Shown here: positions 1-6,204 of the stretch, in pieces
Layout: each line of letters begins with the position of its first letter
Numbering within the stretch: the first letter of the stretch is position 1
NCBI GenBank assembly: GCA_040902855.1
Contig: JBBDWN010000004.1
Coordinates: forward strand, 1 to 9,906
Source of the DNA: DATHWB01 sp040902855
Lineage (GTDB): Bacteria; Actinomycetota; Acidimicrobiia; Spongiisociales; ZC4RG35
DNA length: 9,906 bases
Direction of reading: 5' to 3'
Program-made: the position numbers and the translations under genes
Notes under the pieces: generated by a model
Told to the model about the DNA's origin: nothing
The model's database searches: none
The model's input: the letters and a program-made list of their open reading frames with translations, nothing else

Positions 1-931
1 CCGTTGCCAACTCCGCCGTCTGGCGGGCGGCTTCCACTGCGTGGGCGGTGTCGTCGAGGGAGGCGCCGGAGAGTTGGAGGTAGATCCGAGTCACACCGAC
101 TTCGGCGAGGGAGGCGTAGGCGGCGGCGGCCTGCGACGGGGTCCCATGGGGGATGCCGATCGCTGCGAGGCGGGCGGCGGCCTCTTCGGGGTCGACTTTC
201 ATCCGTTCGGCGCGACGGCGGATCATGGCGTCGGCGGTTTCGGCGTCGGAGGCGACTGCGGCCGGGAAGGCGGTCGATACGAGGATCTGTTCGGGGTCAC
301 GTCCGGCTGACAGGGCGGATTGGCGGAAACGCTCGATTCGGTCCTCGATCGGGTTCTTGTCCGGGAAGGCGTTGAACTCGTCGGCGAAGCGTCCGGCCAG
401 GTCGGGGGTGCGCCGCTTGCCGCCGCCGCCGACGATGAGGCGCAGGTTGCGGGGTCGGGGGTTCGGATCGAACGCCGCCAACCGGTAGTAGGTGCCTTCG
501 AAGCCCGAGCCGGAGCCGTCGATTCCTGCCTTCAGATAGCCCAGAGTCTCTTCGAGCCGGTCGAAACGCTCTTGGATCGGATACAACTCGAGTCCGTACA
601 CCTCGTGTTCGAGTTCCATCCATCCGGCACCGATCCCCAGGCTGAATCGTCCACCGCTCATTTCGTCGAGGGTGACCGCCGCTTTCAGATGTACGGCCGG
701 GTGTCGGAACGTGAGCGGGCTGACGAGGGTGCAGAGTTCGAGGTTGGTCGTCTCACGGGCGATGCCGCCGAGGATGACGAGTTGGTCGTAGCCGTCGCTC
801 GCCTGGTCGGGGCCAGACAGGTAATGATCGGCGATGGCCAGGGCGGGGATGTCTTCTGCCTCACACCACCGGGCGAGGGCGATCGTCTCTTCGTACCCGC
901 GCATCGTCTGGACACAGATCTCGATGCTCAC
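1..931 (-). CDS. LLM-class F420-dependent oxidoreductase (3' end off window)
   Basis: Luciferase-like (LLM) TIM-barrel oxidoreductase, expected to use coenzyme F420 for hydride transfer; the substrate cannot be told from sequence. Translating the minus strand gives 310 residues with no stop before the window edge. Family landmarks are ADHYL at residues 34-38, the FRHPAVHLKAA segment at 75-85, and SGGRFSLGIGAGW at 92-104 followed by a WMELEHEVYG stretch, all typical of the flavin/F420 pocket. Usual family length is about 300-330 residues, so only the extreme C-terminus is missing. I chose the GTG at 931-929: it overlaps the stop of the upstream hydrolase gene (GTGA), and the protein then opens directly on beta-strand 1 (SIEICVQT). 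An ATG six codons earlier (949-947) is the alternative. It is the last gene of a TetR-hydrolase-LLM operon. The family is confident; F420 rather than FMN use is inferred from family and host type. Confidence 0.88.
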   Translation of the reverse strand, partial: MSIEICVQTMRGYEETIALARWCEAEDIPALAIADHYLSGPDQASDGYDQLVILGGIARETTNLELCTLVSPLTFRHPAVHLKAAVTLDEMSGGRFSLGIGAGWMELEHEVYGLELYPIQERFDRLEETLGYLKAGIDGSGSGFEGTYYRLAAFDPNPRPRNLRLIVGGGGKRRTPDLAGRFADEFNAFPDKNPIEDRIERFRQSALSAGRDPEQILVSTAFPAAVASDAETADAMIRRRAERMKVDPEEAAARLAAIGIPHGTPSQAAAAYASLAEVGVTRIYLQLSGASLDDTAHAVEAARQTAELAT

Positions 932-1533
932 CAGCCTCGTCGCCTCCATTCGCCGGCGTGGGGCTTTTCGGCTCCGATCGTGGTCTCGGTCCCGTGACCG
1001 GGGTAGACGATCGTCGGTTCCGGGAGGGTGAGCAGGTGTGCTTCGACCGAGTCCATGATCTGTCCGAAGCTCGAATAATCCCAGCGGGTGGCACCGGGTC
1101 CGCCGGGGAAGAGCGTGTCGCCGGAGAAGACGACCGGTTCGAGGACGAATGAGACCGATCCTGGGGTGTGTCCCGGCGTGTGGAGAGTGTGCAACGCGAT
1201 CTCTCCGACGGTGAACTCCTGGCCGTGGACGATGGGTTCGTCCGGTTCCCGTCCGGCGATCTCGACATCGGCGAGATGCATTCGCCAGGGAATCCCGAGT
1301 GTGTCTTTGACCTCGTCGAGCACCTGCATGTGGTCGAAGTGCCCGTGCGTGTTGAGGATGGCGTTCACTGTGAGCCCTTCGCAGGCGGCCAGGATCCTGT
1401 CGGCTTCTGCCGCGGCGTCGACGATCACGGCGTTTCCGGTGGCGACGCAGGCGACGACGTAGGCGCAGTTGTCGTATTCGCCCACGTTCATCTTGGCGAT
1501 GCGAACGCGGTCGTCGCTGTAGGTCCAGGTCAT
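928..1533 (-). CDS. MBL-fold metallo-hydrolase, glyoxalase II-like
   Basis: Metallo-beta-lactamase-fold hydrolase of 201 residues, close to the usual size of short glyoxalase II-like enzymes (about 200-220). The metal-binding motifs are complete: THGHFDH with H63, H65, D67 and H68; HTPGHTPGS with H122; FSGDTLF with D139; and YPGHGT with H180. Such enzymes hydrolyse thioesters (hydroxyacyl-glutathione or other hydroxyacyl-thiols) using one or two metal ions in the cytoplasm; there is no signal peptide. In an actinobacterium the thiol may be mycothiol or CoA rather than glutathione, which is inference. The ATG at 1533-1531 overlaps the TetR stop (ATGA), and the stop overlaps the GTG of the LLM gene. 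All three are therefore probably translationally coupled. The exact substrate is unknown. Confidence 0.92.
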   Translation of the reverse strand: MTWTYSDDRVRIAKMNVGEYDNCAYVVACVATGNAVIVDAAAEADRILAACEGLTVNAILNTHGHFDHMQVLDEVKDTLGIPWRMHLADVEIAGREPDEPIVHGQEFTVGEIALHTLHTPGHTPGSVSFVLEPVVFSGDTLFPGGPGATRWDYSSFGQIMDSVEAHLLTLPEPTIVYPGHGTETTIGAEKPHAGEWRRRGW

Positions 1534-2084
1534 CGGGGCTCCATTTCCAGCAGGCCTCGGGCATGGCCGGCGAAGTCGAAGTCGGGGTCGAGCATCCGCT
1601 GCAGCGTGTATCCGTTGAGGGCGGCGAGCAGCGCCTCGATCTGTCGTTGGGCTTCGGTTTGGGTGAGTTCCGGACGGTCTCGCAGCAGGGCGGCGGTGAA
1701 CCGAGCAACCCGCTCGGTGTGGTGGCGGATCATCCGGGTGCGGATTCCGGCGTCGGTGATTCCGCCGGAAACGCCGACAGTGATGTAGATCCTGGCCAGA
1801 TCCGGCTGGTCTTCGACGAAGCGGACGAACGCTTCCATGAGGTCGGTGACGTGGTCTCGGCCTGTCCGCTCGGGGTCGGGGTCGACGGCGACGATCGCCT
1901 GCCGGATGACTTCGAGGATCACCGTCTCTTTCGAGTCGAAGAGGTTGTAGAAGCTTCCGGGGCGGACGCGGGCCGCATCGCAGATCGCTTTGACGGTGGC
2001 TGCTTCGAGTCCGGCTTCGGAGAGGATGCGCCGCGCCGCGTCGACGATTCGTGTCGCGGTCTCTTCTCCTGCCCGGTTGCGCAT
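1530..2084 (-). CDS. TetR/AcrR-family transcriptional regulator
   Basis: One-component repressor of 184 residues, a normal TetR length. The N-terminal DNA-binding domain spans roughly residues 8-54, with a helix-turn-helix at about 29-50. The segment AARVRPGSFYNLFDSKE, whose G-S-F-Y-N-L-F core is the family's recognition helix, marks it clearly. Residues 55-184 form the variable all-helical ligand-binding and dimerisation domain, which does not reveal the ligand. It is the first gene of a three-gene minus-strand operon and diverges from a FadE5-like acyl-CoA dehydrogenase. An acyl-CoA or related thioester effector is therefore reasonable but unproven. A long dyad at 2131-2164 between the two genes is a candidate operator. 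A TANNNT -10 box (TACTGT, 2096-2091) ends 6 nt before the ATG and there is no good Shine-Dalgarno, so the transcript may be leaderless. Confidence 0.93.
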   Translation of the reverse strand: MRNRAGEETATRIVDAARRILSEAGLEAATVKAICDAARVRPGSFYNLFDSKETVILEVIRQAIVAVDPDPERTGRDHVTDLMEAFVRFVEDQPDLARIYITVGVSGGITDAGIRTRMIRHHTERVARFTAALLRDRPELTQTEAQRQIEALLAALNGYTLQRMLDPDFDFAGHARGLLEMEPR

Positions 2085-2090
2085 CGGGCG

Positions 2091-2096
2091 ACAGTA
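2091..2096 (-). promoter_or_regulatory. Putative -10 box of the TetR operon (leaderless)
   Basis: TACTGT on the minus strand fits the actinobacterial TANNNT -10 consensus. It ends 6 nt upstream of the TetR ATG, which would place transcription start at or next to the start codon. No clear -35 hexamer or strong Shine-Dalgarno is visible. Assignment is by position and motif only. Confidence 0.4.
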
Positions 2097-2130
2097 CCCG
2101 AACGGATTCCTGTCGCCGGTGTGACTTTTG

Positions 2131-2164
2131 TTGAGCGAGGATTCAAATTAGAATGAAGACTCAA
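2131..2164. promoter_or_regulatory. Interrupted palindrome, candidate TetR operator
   Basis: A two-fold dyad is centred between 2147 and 2148. Outer arms are TTGAG (2131-2135) and CTCAA (2160-2164). Inner arms are ATTC (2141-2144) and GAAT (2151-2154), around a core whose central AATT (2146-2149) is also self-complementary. Both arm pairs share the same centre, so 11 of 17 position pairs match over 34 bp. It lies between the divergent TetR and acyl-CoA dehydrogenase genes and overlaps the likely -10 box of the latter. That is a position expected for a TetR-family repressor site. Which protein binds it is inference. Confidence 0.5.
2149..2154 (+). promoter_or_regulatory. Putative -10 box for the FadE5-like gene
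   Basis: TAGAAT differs from TATAAT at one position and sits in a short AT-rich patch that stands out from the GC-rich surroundings. Transcription would start near 2161, giving a leader of about 40 nt. The best -35-like hexamer is TTGTTG (2128-2133), with a short 15-bp spacer, so the -35 is weak or activator-dependent. The box lies inside the palindrome at 2131-2164. Confidence 0.45.
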
Positions 2165-2190
2165 GAAGTTTTCGTTTCTGTGCCAGGCCG

Positions 2191-2196
2191 AAAGGA
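2191..2196 (+). promoter_or_regulatory. Ribosome binding site fixing the start at 2201
   Basis: AAAGGA lies 4 nt before the ATG at 2201. This supports that start over the in-frame ATG at 2153, which would add 16 residues, has no Shine-Dalgarno, and would begin inside the putative promoter and operator. Confidence 0.55.
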
Positions 2197-2200
2197 CCAC

Positions 2201-3982
2201 ATGAGCCATTATCGATCGAACCTCGAAGACATCGAGTTCATCCTCTTCGACGTGTTCGACCTCGGAGCGCGTCTCCCCAAGTTCGGTGATTTCGACGTCG
2301 ACACCGCCAAGGCCCTGCTCGCCGAGATCGAGCGGCTTGCGACACACGAGTGGGCGGCCTCGTTCGTCGACGCAGATCGGACTCCGCTGCAACTCGTCGA
2401 CGGGACGGTCGAATTGCCCGAATCGCTGAAGGCGTCACTGGCGGCGTTTCGCGCAGGTGGCTGGGACCGGTTCGGTCTGCCCGAAGAGATGGGTGGCACG
2501 CCTGCTCCTCCGATGCTGCTGTGGGCGTCCCAGGAACTGTTGCTCGGCGCCAATCCGACCGCCATGTTCTATGGAGGGGCGGGACTCTTCGCCAAGGTCC
2601 TCTTCGACGAGGGCACCGACGAGCAGAAGGAACTGGCCAAGCTCATGGTCGAAAAGGGCTGGGGCGGTTCGATGGTTCTCACCGAGCCGGATGCCGGCTC
2701 CGACGTCGGCGCAGCCGTCACCAAGGCCGTCCAGGTCGACGGTCTCACCTATCACCTCGAGGGTGTGAAGCGCTTCATCACGGCCGGCGAACACGACGCA
2801 TCCGAAAACATCATCCACCTCGTCCTCGCCCGCACCGAAGATGCCGAGCCGGGGACGAAGGGGCTTTCGATGTTCGTTGTTCCCAAGTTCCTGGTGAACC
2901 CTGACGGAACGCTCGGCGAGCGCAACGGGGTCGTCGCCACGAACATCGAAAAGAAGATGGGCATCAAGGGTTCGACGACCTGTGAGTTGACCTTCGGGCT
3001 GGACAAGCCGGCGGTCGGCTACCTGGTCGGTGGAGCCCATGACGGCATCCGCCAGATGTTCCGGGTCATCGAAAACGCCCGGATGACCATCGGGATGAAG
3101 TCCGCAGCCACCCTCTCGACCGGGTATCTGAACGCTCTGGAGTACGCCAAGGAGCGTCATCAGGGCGCCGACCTGACCAGGGCGGCGGACAAGACCGCCC
3201 CGCGCGTCCCGATCATCCGTCATCCGAACGTCCGGCGGATGCTCATCACCCAGAAGGCGTATGCCGAGGGTCTCCGCGCTCTCACCCTGTACGCCGCCTG
3301 GTGCCAGGAGATGGCCGCCCTCGATCCCGCAGACGACACCTGGGAGCGCAGGTCCGATTTCCTGTTGCCGCTCGTCAAGGGGTACTCGTCTGAGAAGGCC
3401 TACGAACTCCTCGCCATGAGCCTCCAGGTGTTCGGCGGGTCCGGATACACCCAGGACTATCCGATCGAGCAGTACATCCGCGATGCCAAGATCGACACGG
3501 TCTACGAAGGCACCACCGGGATCCAGGCTCTCGATCTCTTCTTCCGCAAGATCGCCCGCGATCAGGGACAGACCGTCAGCGCCCTCGCCCAGGACATCGC
3601 CACTTTCGTCAAGGGGACCGACGACGGCGATCCGATCGCATCCCACCGGGAGACGCTCGGCCGGATGCTCGACGACACCCAGGCGCACATCGGGACGATG
3701 GTCTCCGAAGGAATGGCGGCGATGTCGGGTGAGACCGAGCGGGTCTATCGAGTCGGCCTCCACGCCAATGCGCTGCTCGAGTCGATCGCTGAACTGGTGA
3801 TCGGCTGGCAGCTTCTCCGCCAATTGGAGGTGCTCGGCGACCGGACCGACGACTTCGCCCTCGGCAAGCACGCCGCGGTGAGGTTCTTCCTCTCCGATGT
3901 CGAACCGAAGATCCGGGCCAGGCGTGACCGTGTCGCGCACGAGGACGGCTCGCTCATGGATCTCCCTGACGGGGCCTGGTAG
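2201..3982 (+). CDS. Acyl-CoA dehydrogenase, FadE5-like ~600-residue type
   Basis: FAD-dependent acyl-CoA dehydrogenase of 593 residues that introduces a trans-2 double bond in acyl-CoA, the first step of beta-oxidation. It belongs to the long subfamily that includes mycobacterial FadE5 and DmdC-type enzymes. The N-terminal MSHYRSNLEDIEF opening closely resembles the FadE5 start as I recall it and supports the ATG at 2201. TEPDAGSD at residues 161-168 is the conserved FAD/substrate segment. The dehydrogenase C-terminal domain carries IEQYIRDAKIDTVYEGTTG, with E436 at the family's catalytic-base position. About 130 further residues form the extra C-terminal domain of this subfamily. An AAAGGA ribosome site precedes the start. 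It diverges from a TetR gene and probably responds to it. FadE5-type enzymes accept a broad range of chain lengths; the substrate here is not determined. The 3' end (LPDGAW, stop TAG) is partly repeated after the N run. Confidence 0.95.
   Translation: MSHYRSNLEDIEFILFDVFDLGARLPKFGDFDVDTAKALLAEIERLATHEWAASFVDADRTPLQLVDGTVELPESLKASLAAFRAGGWDRFGLPEEMGGTPAPPMLLWASQELLLGANPTAMFYGGAGLFAKVLFDEGTDEQKELAKLMVEKGWGGSMVLTEPDAGSDVGAAVTKAVQVDGLTYHLEGVKRFITAGEHDASENIIHLVLARTEDAEPGTKGLSMFVVPKFLVNPDGTLGERNGVVATNIEKKMGIKGSTTCELTFGLDKPAVGYLVGGAHDGIRQMFRVIENARMTIGMKSAATLSTGYLNALEYAKERHQGADLTRAADKTAPRVPIIRHPNVRRMLITQKAYAEGLRALTLYAAWCQEMAALDPADDTWERRSDFLLPLVKGYSSEKAYELLAMSLQVFGGSGYTQDYPIEQYIRDAKIDTVYEGTTGIQALDLFFRKIARDQGQTVSALAQDIATFVKGTDDGDPIASHRETLGRMLDDTQAHIGTMVSEGMAAMSGETERVYRVGLHANALLESIAELVIGWQLLRQLEVLGDRTDDFALGKHAAVRFFLSDVEPKIRARRDRVAHEDGSLMDLPDGAW
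3965..3980 (+). repeat. 16-bp direct repeat, left copy
   Basis: CCTGACGGGGCCTGGT, the last codons of the FadE5-like gene (PDGAW plus the first base of its stop), recurs exactly at 4311-4326. The two copies bracket the HicB-like gene and the N run. Confidence 0.9.
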
Positions 3983-4003
3983 GCAGGGCTTGCTCCAGGC
4001 CGG

Positions 4004-4210
4004 CTATGGAGTGGGTTCGCCCTCCGTCATGCTGAACGGAGACGCCTCCTCCACGATGACCACGGGTTCTCCGACCACGAATTCGACGCCGTCCATGACC
4101 AGAGCGCGAAGTTCGGCCAAGGAGTCGGCAACCGCGGTGTAATTGGGCAGGTCGGAAGAATCGGCCCACCATTGGCCGTCGTAGTGATACTGGATCGTGA
4201 CGTTCCTCAT
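4004..4210 (-). CDS. HicB-like small protein (putative antitoxin)
   Basis: A 68-residue protein whose fold pattern matches the short HicB/DUF1902-like group. There is a beta-strand opening (VTIQYHYDGQWWADSSDLP), a helix (SLAELRALVMDGVEFVV) and a final strand (EPVVIVEE). The W-x-A-x-x-x-D-L-P arrangement at residues 15-22 resembles the HicB partial RNase-H fold with its D-L-P-x-x segment. HicB proteins usually neutralise the mRNA interferase HicA, but no hicA is visible. There is no room on the 3' side, where the stop lies 21 bp from the convergent acyl-CoA dehydrogenase stop. The 5' side is lost in the N run directly before the ATG at 4210, so a more upstream start is also possible. No DNA-binding domain is present. 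It could equally be a solitary HicB-fold protein. Confidence 0.6.
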   Translation of the reverse strand: MRNVTIQYHYDGQWWADSSDLPNYTAVADSLAELRALVMDGVEFVVGEPVVIVEEASPFSMTEGEPTP

Positions 4211-4310
4211 NNNNNNNNNNNNNNNNNNNNNNNNNNNNNNNNNNNNNNNNNNNNNNNNNNNNNNNNNNNNNNNNNNNNNNNNNNNNNNNNNNNNNNNNNN
4301 NNNNNNNNNN
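4211..4310. other. Assembly gap (100 N)
   Basis: Exactly 100 N, a conventional placeholder for a gap of unknown size. The base after it starts a 16-bp repeat of 3965-3980. Real content, possibly a hicA partner gene, may be missing, or the join may be wrong. Confidence 0.97.
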
Positions 4311-4326
4311 CCTGACGGGGCCTGGT
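4311..4326 (+). repeat. 16-bp direct repeat, right copy
   Basis: Identical to 3965-3980 and starts at the first base after the N run. Read in the same frame it encodes PDGAW followed by TGA (4326-4328), so it looks like the 3' end of a FadE5-like gene. That stop is 22 nt upstream of the next acyl-CoA dehydrogenase start. Confidence 0.9.
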
Positions 4327-4337
4327 GACCAGCGCTC

Positions 4338-4343
4338 TATTGT
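4338..4343 (+). promoter_or_regulatory. Putative -10 box, leaderless start of the right-hand operon
   Basis: TATTGT fits the TANNNT consensus and ends 7 nt before the GTG at 4351. No Shine-Dalgarno is visible in the interval, so a leaderless transcript is likely. The -35 region is largely lost in the N run. Confidence 0.45.
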
Positions 4344-4350
4344 CCGGCGC

Positions 4351-5466
4351 GTGAATTTCGCATTCTCCGAAGAGCAGGAAGAACTCCGCCGCTACGCCAG
4401 GCAATGGCTGAGCGAGCGCATGCCGCTCGATCGGGTGCGGGCGCTCATGGCCACCTCCGACGGATTCGACCGGTCCGACTGGTCGGCCGTCGCAGAGTTG
4501 GGTTGGCAGGCGATGGCCATCCCCGAAGAGTACGGAGGGGCGGGTTTCGGGCTGCTGGAGATCGCCGTGCTGATGGAAGAGCAGGGCAGGCAGCTCTTCT
4601 GTGGACCGTTCCTCTCGACAGTGGTGGCCTCCGCCAATGCCATCCTTCTGGCCGGTTCCGAAACTCAGAAGTCCGAACTCCTTCCTCAGATCGCCGCCGG
4701 CGAGTTGACTGCGGCTCTTGCAGTCACCGAACGCGACGGTGGCTGGGACGGCGAACATCTCACCACATCGGCGGTTCGAAACGGCGACGTCTGGACGATC
4801 GACGGGACCAAGCGCTTCGTCGTCGACGGCCACAGTGCCGACTTGCTCGTGGTCGCCGCCCAGACTGCGGACGGTCTCGGACTGTTCCTGGTGCCCGGTG
4901 ACGCCCCCGGAGTGCAACGGACGGTCCTCGAATCGATGGACGAGACCCGCAAGCAGGCCGAAGTCGTCCTGTCAGATGTCGCCGTCGCCGAGGGGGACCG
5001 GCTCGCCGGTGGCGACGCCGCCACCCTGGCGAAGGTGAACGATGTGATTGCGGTGTGTCTGGCTCTCGAACAGGTGGGAGGCGCACACGCCACCCTCGAC
5101 ATGGCCGTGCAATACGCCAAGGACCGCCAGCAGTTCGGCAAGCCGATCGGAGCGTTCCAGGCGGTCAAGCACATGTGCGCCGACATGCTGATCAAGGTCG
5201 AGAGCGCCCGGGCGGCCGCCTACTACGCCGCCTGGGCCGTGGCCGAAGGAAGCGACGAGGCGGCCACCGCCGTTCCTCTCGCCAAGGCGTACTGCTCGGA
5301 CGCCTTCTTCGAATGTGCGAGCGCCAACATCCAGGTCCACGGCGGGATCGGCTTCACCTGGGAACACCACGCCCACCTCTACTTCAAGCGAGCCAAGAGC
5401 TCCCAGATCATGTTCGGCACCCCGGACGAACGGCGGCGCCAGCTGGCGGAGCGGCTCGGGTTCTGA
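4351..5466 (+). CDS. Acyl-CoA dehydrogenase family protein, non-canonical active site
   Basis: FAD-dependent acyl-CoA dehydrogenase fold of 371 residues, the usual size of the short family. Visible parts are the N-terminal helical domain (FSEEQEELRRYARQWL), the middle beta domain with a degenerate TERDGG in place of TEPxAGSD (126-130), and the FAD-contact segment YAKDRQQFGKPIG with R259 and F262. A C-terminal HGGIGFTWEHHAHLYFKRAK segment follows. At the position of the canonical YEGT catalytic Glu the sequence is MFGT (F355), so the classical base is absent. E240, upstream of the R-x-x-F-G motif, could serve as an alternative base, but this is unproven. This divergent type includes actinobacterial enzymes acting on bulky (steroid side-chain or branched) acyl-CoAs, often as alpha2beta2 heterotetramers. 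No partner subunit of this type is in the window. It starts at GTG 4351 after a leaderless-type -10 box and heads a likely operon. Confidence 0.88.
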   Translation: MNFAFSEEQEELRRYARQWLSERMPLDRVRALMATSDGFDRSDWSAVAELGWQAMAIPEEYGGAGFGLLEIAVLMEEQGRQLFCGPFLSTVVASANAILLAGSETQKSELLPQIAAGELTAALAVTERDGGWDGEHLTTSAVRNGDVWTIDGTKRFVVDGHSADLLVVAAQTADGLGLFLVPGDAPGVQRTVLESMDETRKQAEVVLSDVAVAEGDRLAGGDAATLAKVNDVIAVCLALEQVGGAHATLDMAVQYAKDRQQFGKPIGAFQAVKHMCADMLIKVESARAAAYYAAWAVAEGSDEAATAVPLAKAYCSDAFFECASANIQVHGGIGFTWEHHAHLYFKRAKSSQIMFGTPDERRRQLAERLGF

Positions 5467-5467
5467 G

Positions 5468-5899
5468 ATGTCGGGCGCGACGCTCGTCGTCTTCGTCGGC
5501 GTCCTCGTCGCCCTCCTGCTGGGCATGGTCGCACTCCTCGTGTGGCAGGAGGGCCGTCGGCGCTCTTTCGACACTGCACCGTCGTACGTCGTCGACGAGC
5601 TCCTGGCGTTTGTCGCCGACCGCCTCGACCCCGACGTGGCCGCCCGCCTTGGGACCGACGGTGTCGAGCGCATCGTGAACTGGGAGCTCCGGTACCTCCA
5701 GCGGGACGGTGGTGAGGGTGCAGTGGCGGGCGGAACCGAGGATTCGGTCGCCTACATCACCGACCGGATCGCTCAGTTCCACGCCGTGTCCTACCCTCCC
5801 GACGATGTGAGGGCAGTTTTGGCCCTGGAAGCCGAATATTTGATGACCGTTGGCGCGATCGGGGGCCCGGTCGTTGCAGAAGGAGATGGAGAAGCGTGA
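5468..5899 (+). CDS. Small single-span membrane protein, unknown function
   Basis: A 143-residue protein I do not recognise. Residues about 5-26 are a continuous hydrophobic helix rich in Val and Leu. It is followed at once by WQEGRRR, a positive cluster that predicts a cytoplasmic C-terminal part. The rest (about 40-135) looks like a soluble, mostly helical domain with acidic stretches (VVDELLAFVADRLD, TEDSVAYITDRIAQF, DDVRAVLALEAEYLM) and no catalytic motif I can name. The ATG at 5468 is 1 nt after the acyl-CoA dehydrogenase stop, and the stop overlaps the GTG of the zinc-ribbon gene, so translation is probably coupled both ways. A role as a membrane tether or scaffold is only a guess. Confidence 0.8.
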   Translation: MSGATLVVFVGVLVALLLGMVALLVWQEGRRRSFDTAPSYVVDELLAFVADRLDPDVAARLGTDGVERIVNWELRYLQRDGGEGAVAGGTEDSVAYITDRIAQFHAVSYPPDDVRAVLALEAEYLMTVGAIGGPVVAEGDGEA

Positions 5900-6204
5900 T
5901 AGTTCGGTGCGGATCTTGTCGGACCGAGTTCGACGTGCCCGGCCCCGGCCGGTTCAGTTGTCCCGTGTGCGGGTCGGTGAACATGGTGCGGGCAGCGGCC
6001 GGTGCGCCCCCGCCGGGGCCTGGGGGAGGACTCGCCACACCTCCGGCGCCGCCACCGCCTCGCCCTGATCCGCCTTCTCCGAAGCTCACCTGCCCGGAGT
6101 GCGGATTCTCGTTCATCGTCGGCGAGATCGAGACCGCGACGTGTCCGAACTGCGACGCCGAAGTTCCTACCGGGTGGACGCCTGCCGAGAACGGAGATGA
6201 CTGA
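5896..6204 (+). CDS. Double zinc-ribbon protein, unknown function
   Basis: A 102-residue protein with two CxxC...CxxC ribbons. The first uses C5, C8, C22 and C25; the second uses C66, C69, C83 and C86. A flexible Pro/Gly/Ala-rich linker (about 33-62) joins them. Each knuckle has the C-P-x-C or C-x-x-C spacing of a zinc ribbon, and the opening IVRCGSCRTEFDVP resembles the MJ0042-type zinc-ribbon signature. There is no catalytic domain, so it may bind protein or nucleic acid; its partner is unknown. The GTG start at 5896 overlaps the previous stop (GTGA) and has AGAAGGAG and GGAG ribosome sites just upstream, in the end of the preceding gene. The stop overlaps the next gene's ATG. Confidence 0.85.
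   Translation: MIVRCGSCRTEFDVPGPGRFSCPVCGSVNMVRAAAGAPPPGPGGGLATPPAPPPPRPDPPSPKLTCPECGFSFIVGEIETATCPNCDAEVPTGWTPAENGDD

Noticed and set aside
320..997. 225-codon plus-strand open frame over the LLM gene
   Set aside because: The minus strand encodes an unmistakable LLM oxidoreductase through the same bases; the plus-strand product has no family features.
2122..2136. TTGAGC or TGACTT as the -35 for the FadE5-like gene
   Set aside because: Spacing to TAGAAT is wrong (12 bp for TTGAGC, 21 bp for TGACTT). Only the -10 assignment is kept.
1563..2156. 197-codon plus-strand open frame over the TetR gene
   Set aside because: It is antisense to a good TetR regulator, its product is compositionally biased, and it runs into the divergent promoter.
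2153..2200. Longer N-terminus for the FadE5-like gene starting at 2153
   Set aside because: No ribosome site, the start lies within the -10/operator region, and the family begins at MSHY (2201).
2435..3940. 501-codon minus-strand open frame opposite the FadE5-like gene
   Set aside because: It has no recognisable motif, while the plus strand has full-length acyl-CoA dehydrogenase homology. It is a mirror of a GC-rich gene.
4207..4917. Minus-strand open frame reading across the first N run
   Set aside because: It depends on translating N bases and is antisense to the second acyl-CoA dehydrogenase.
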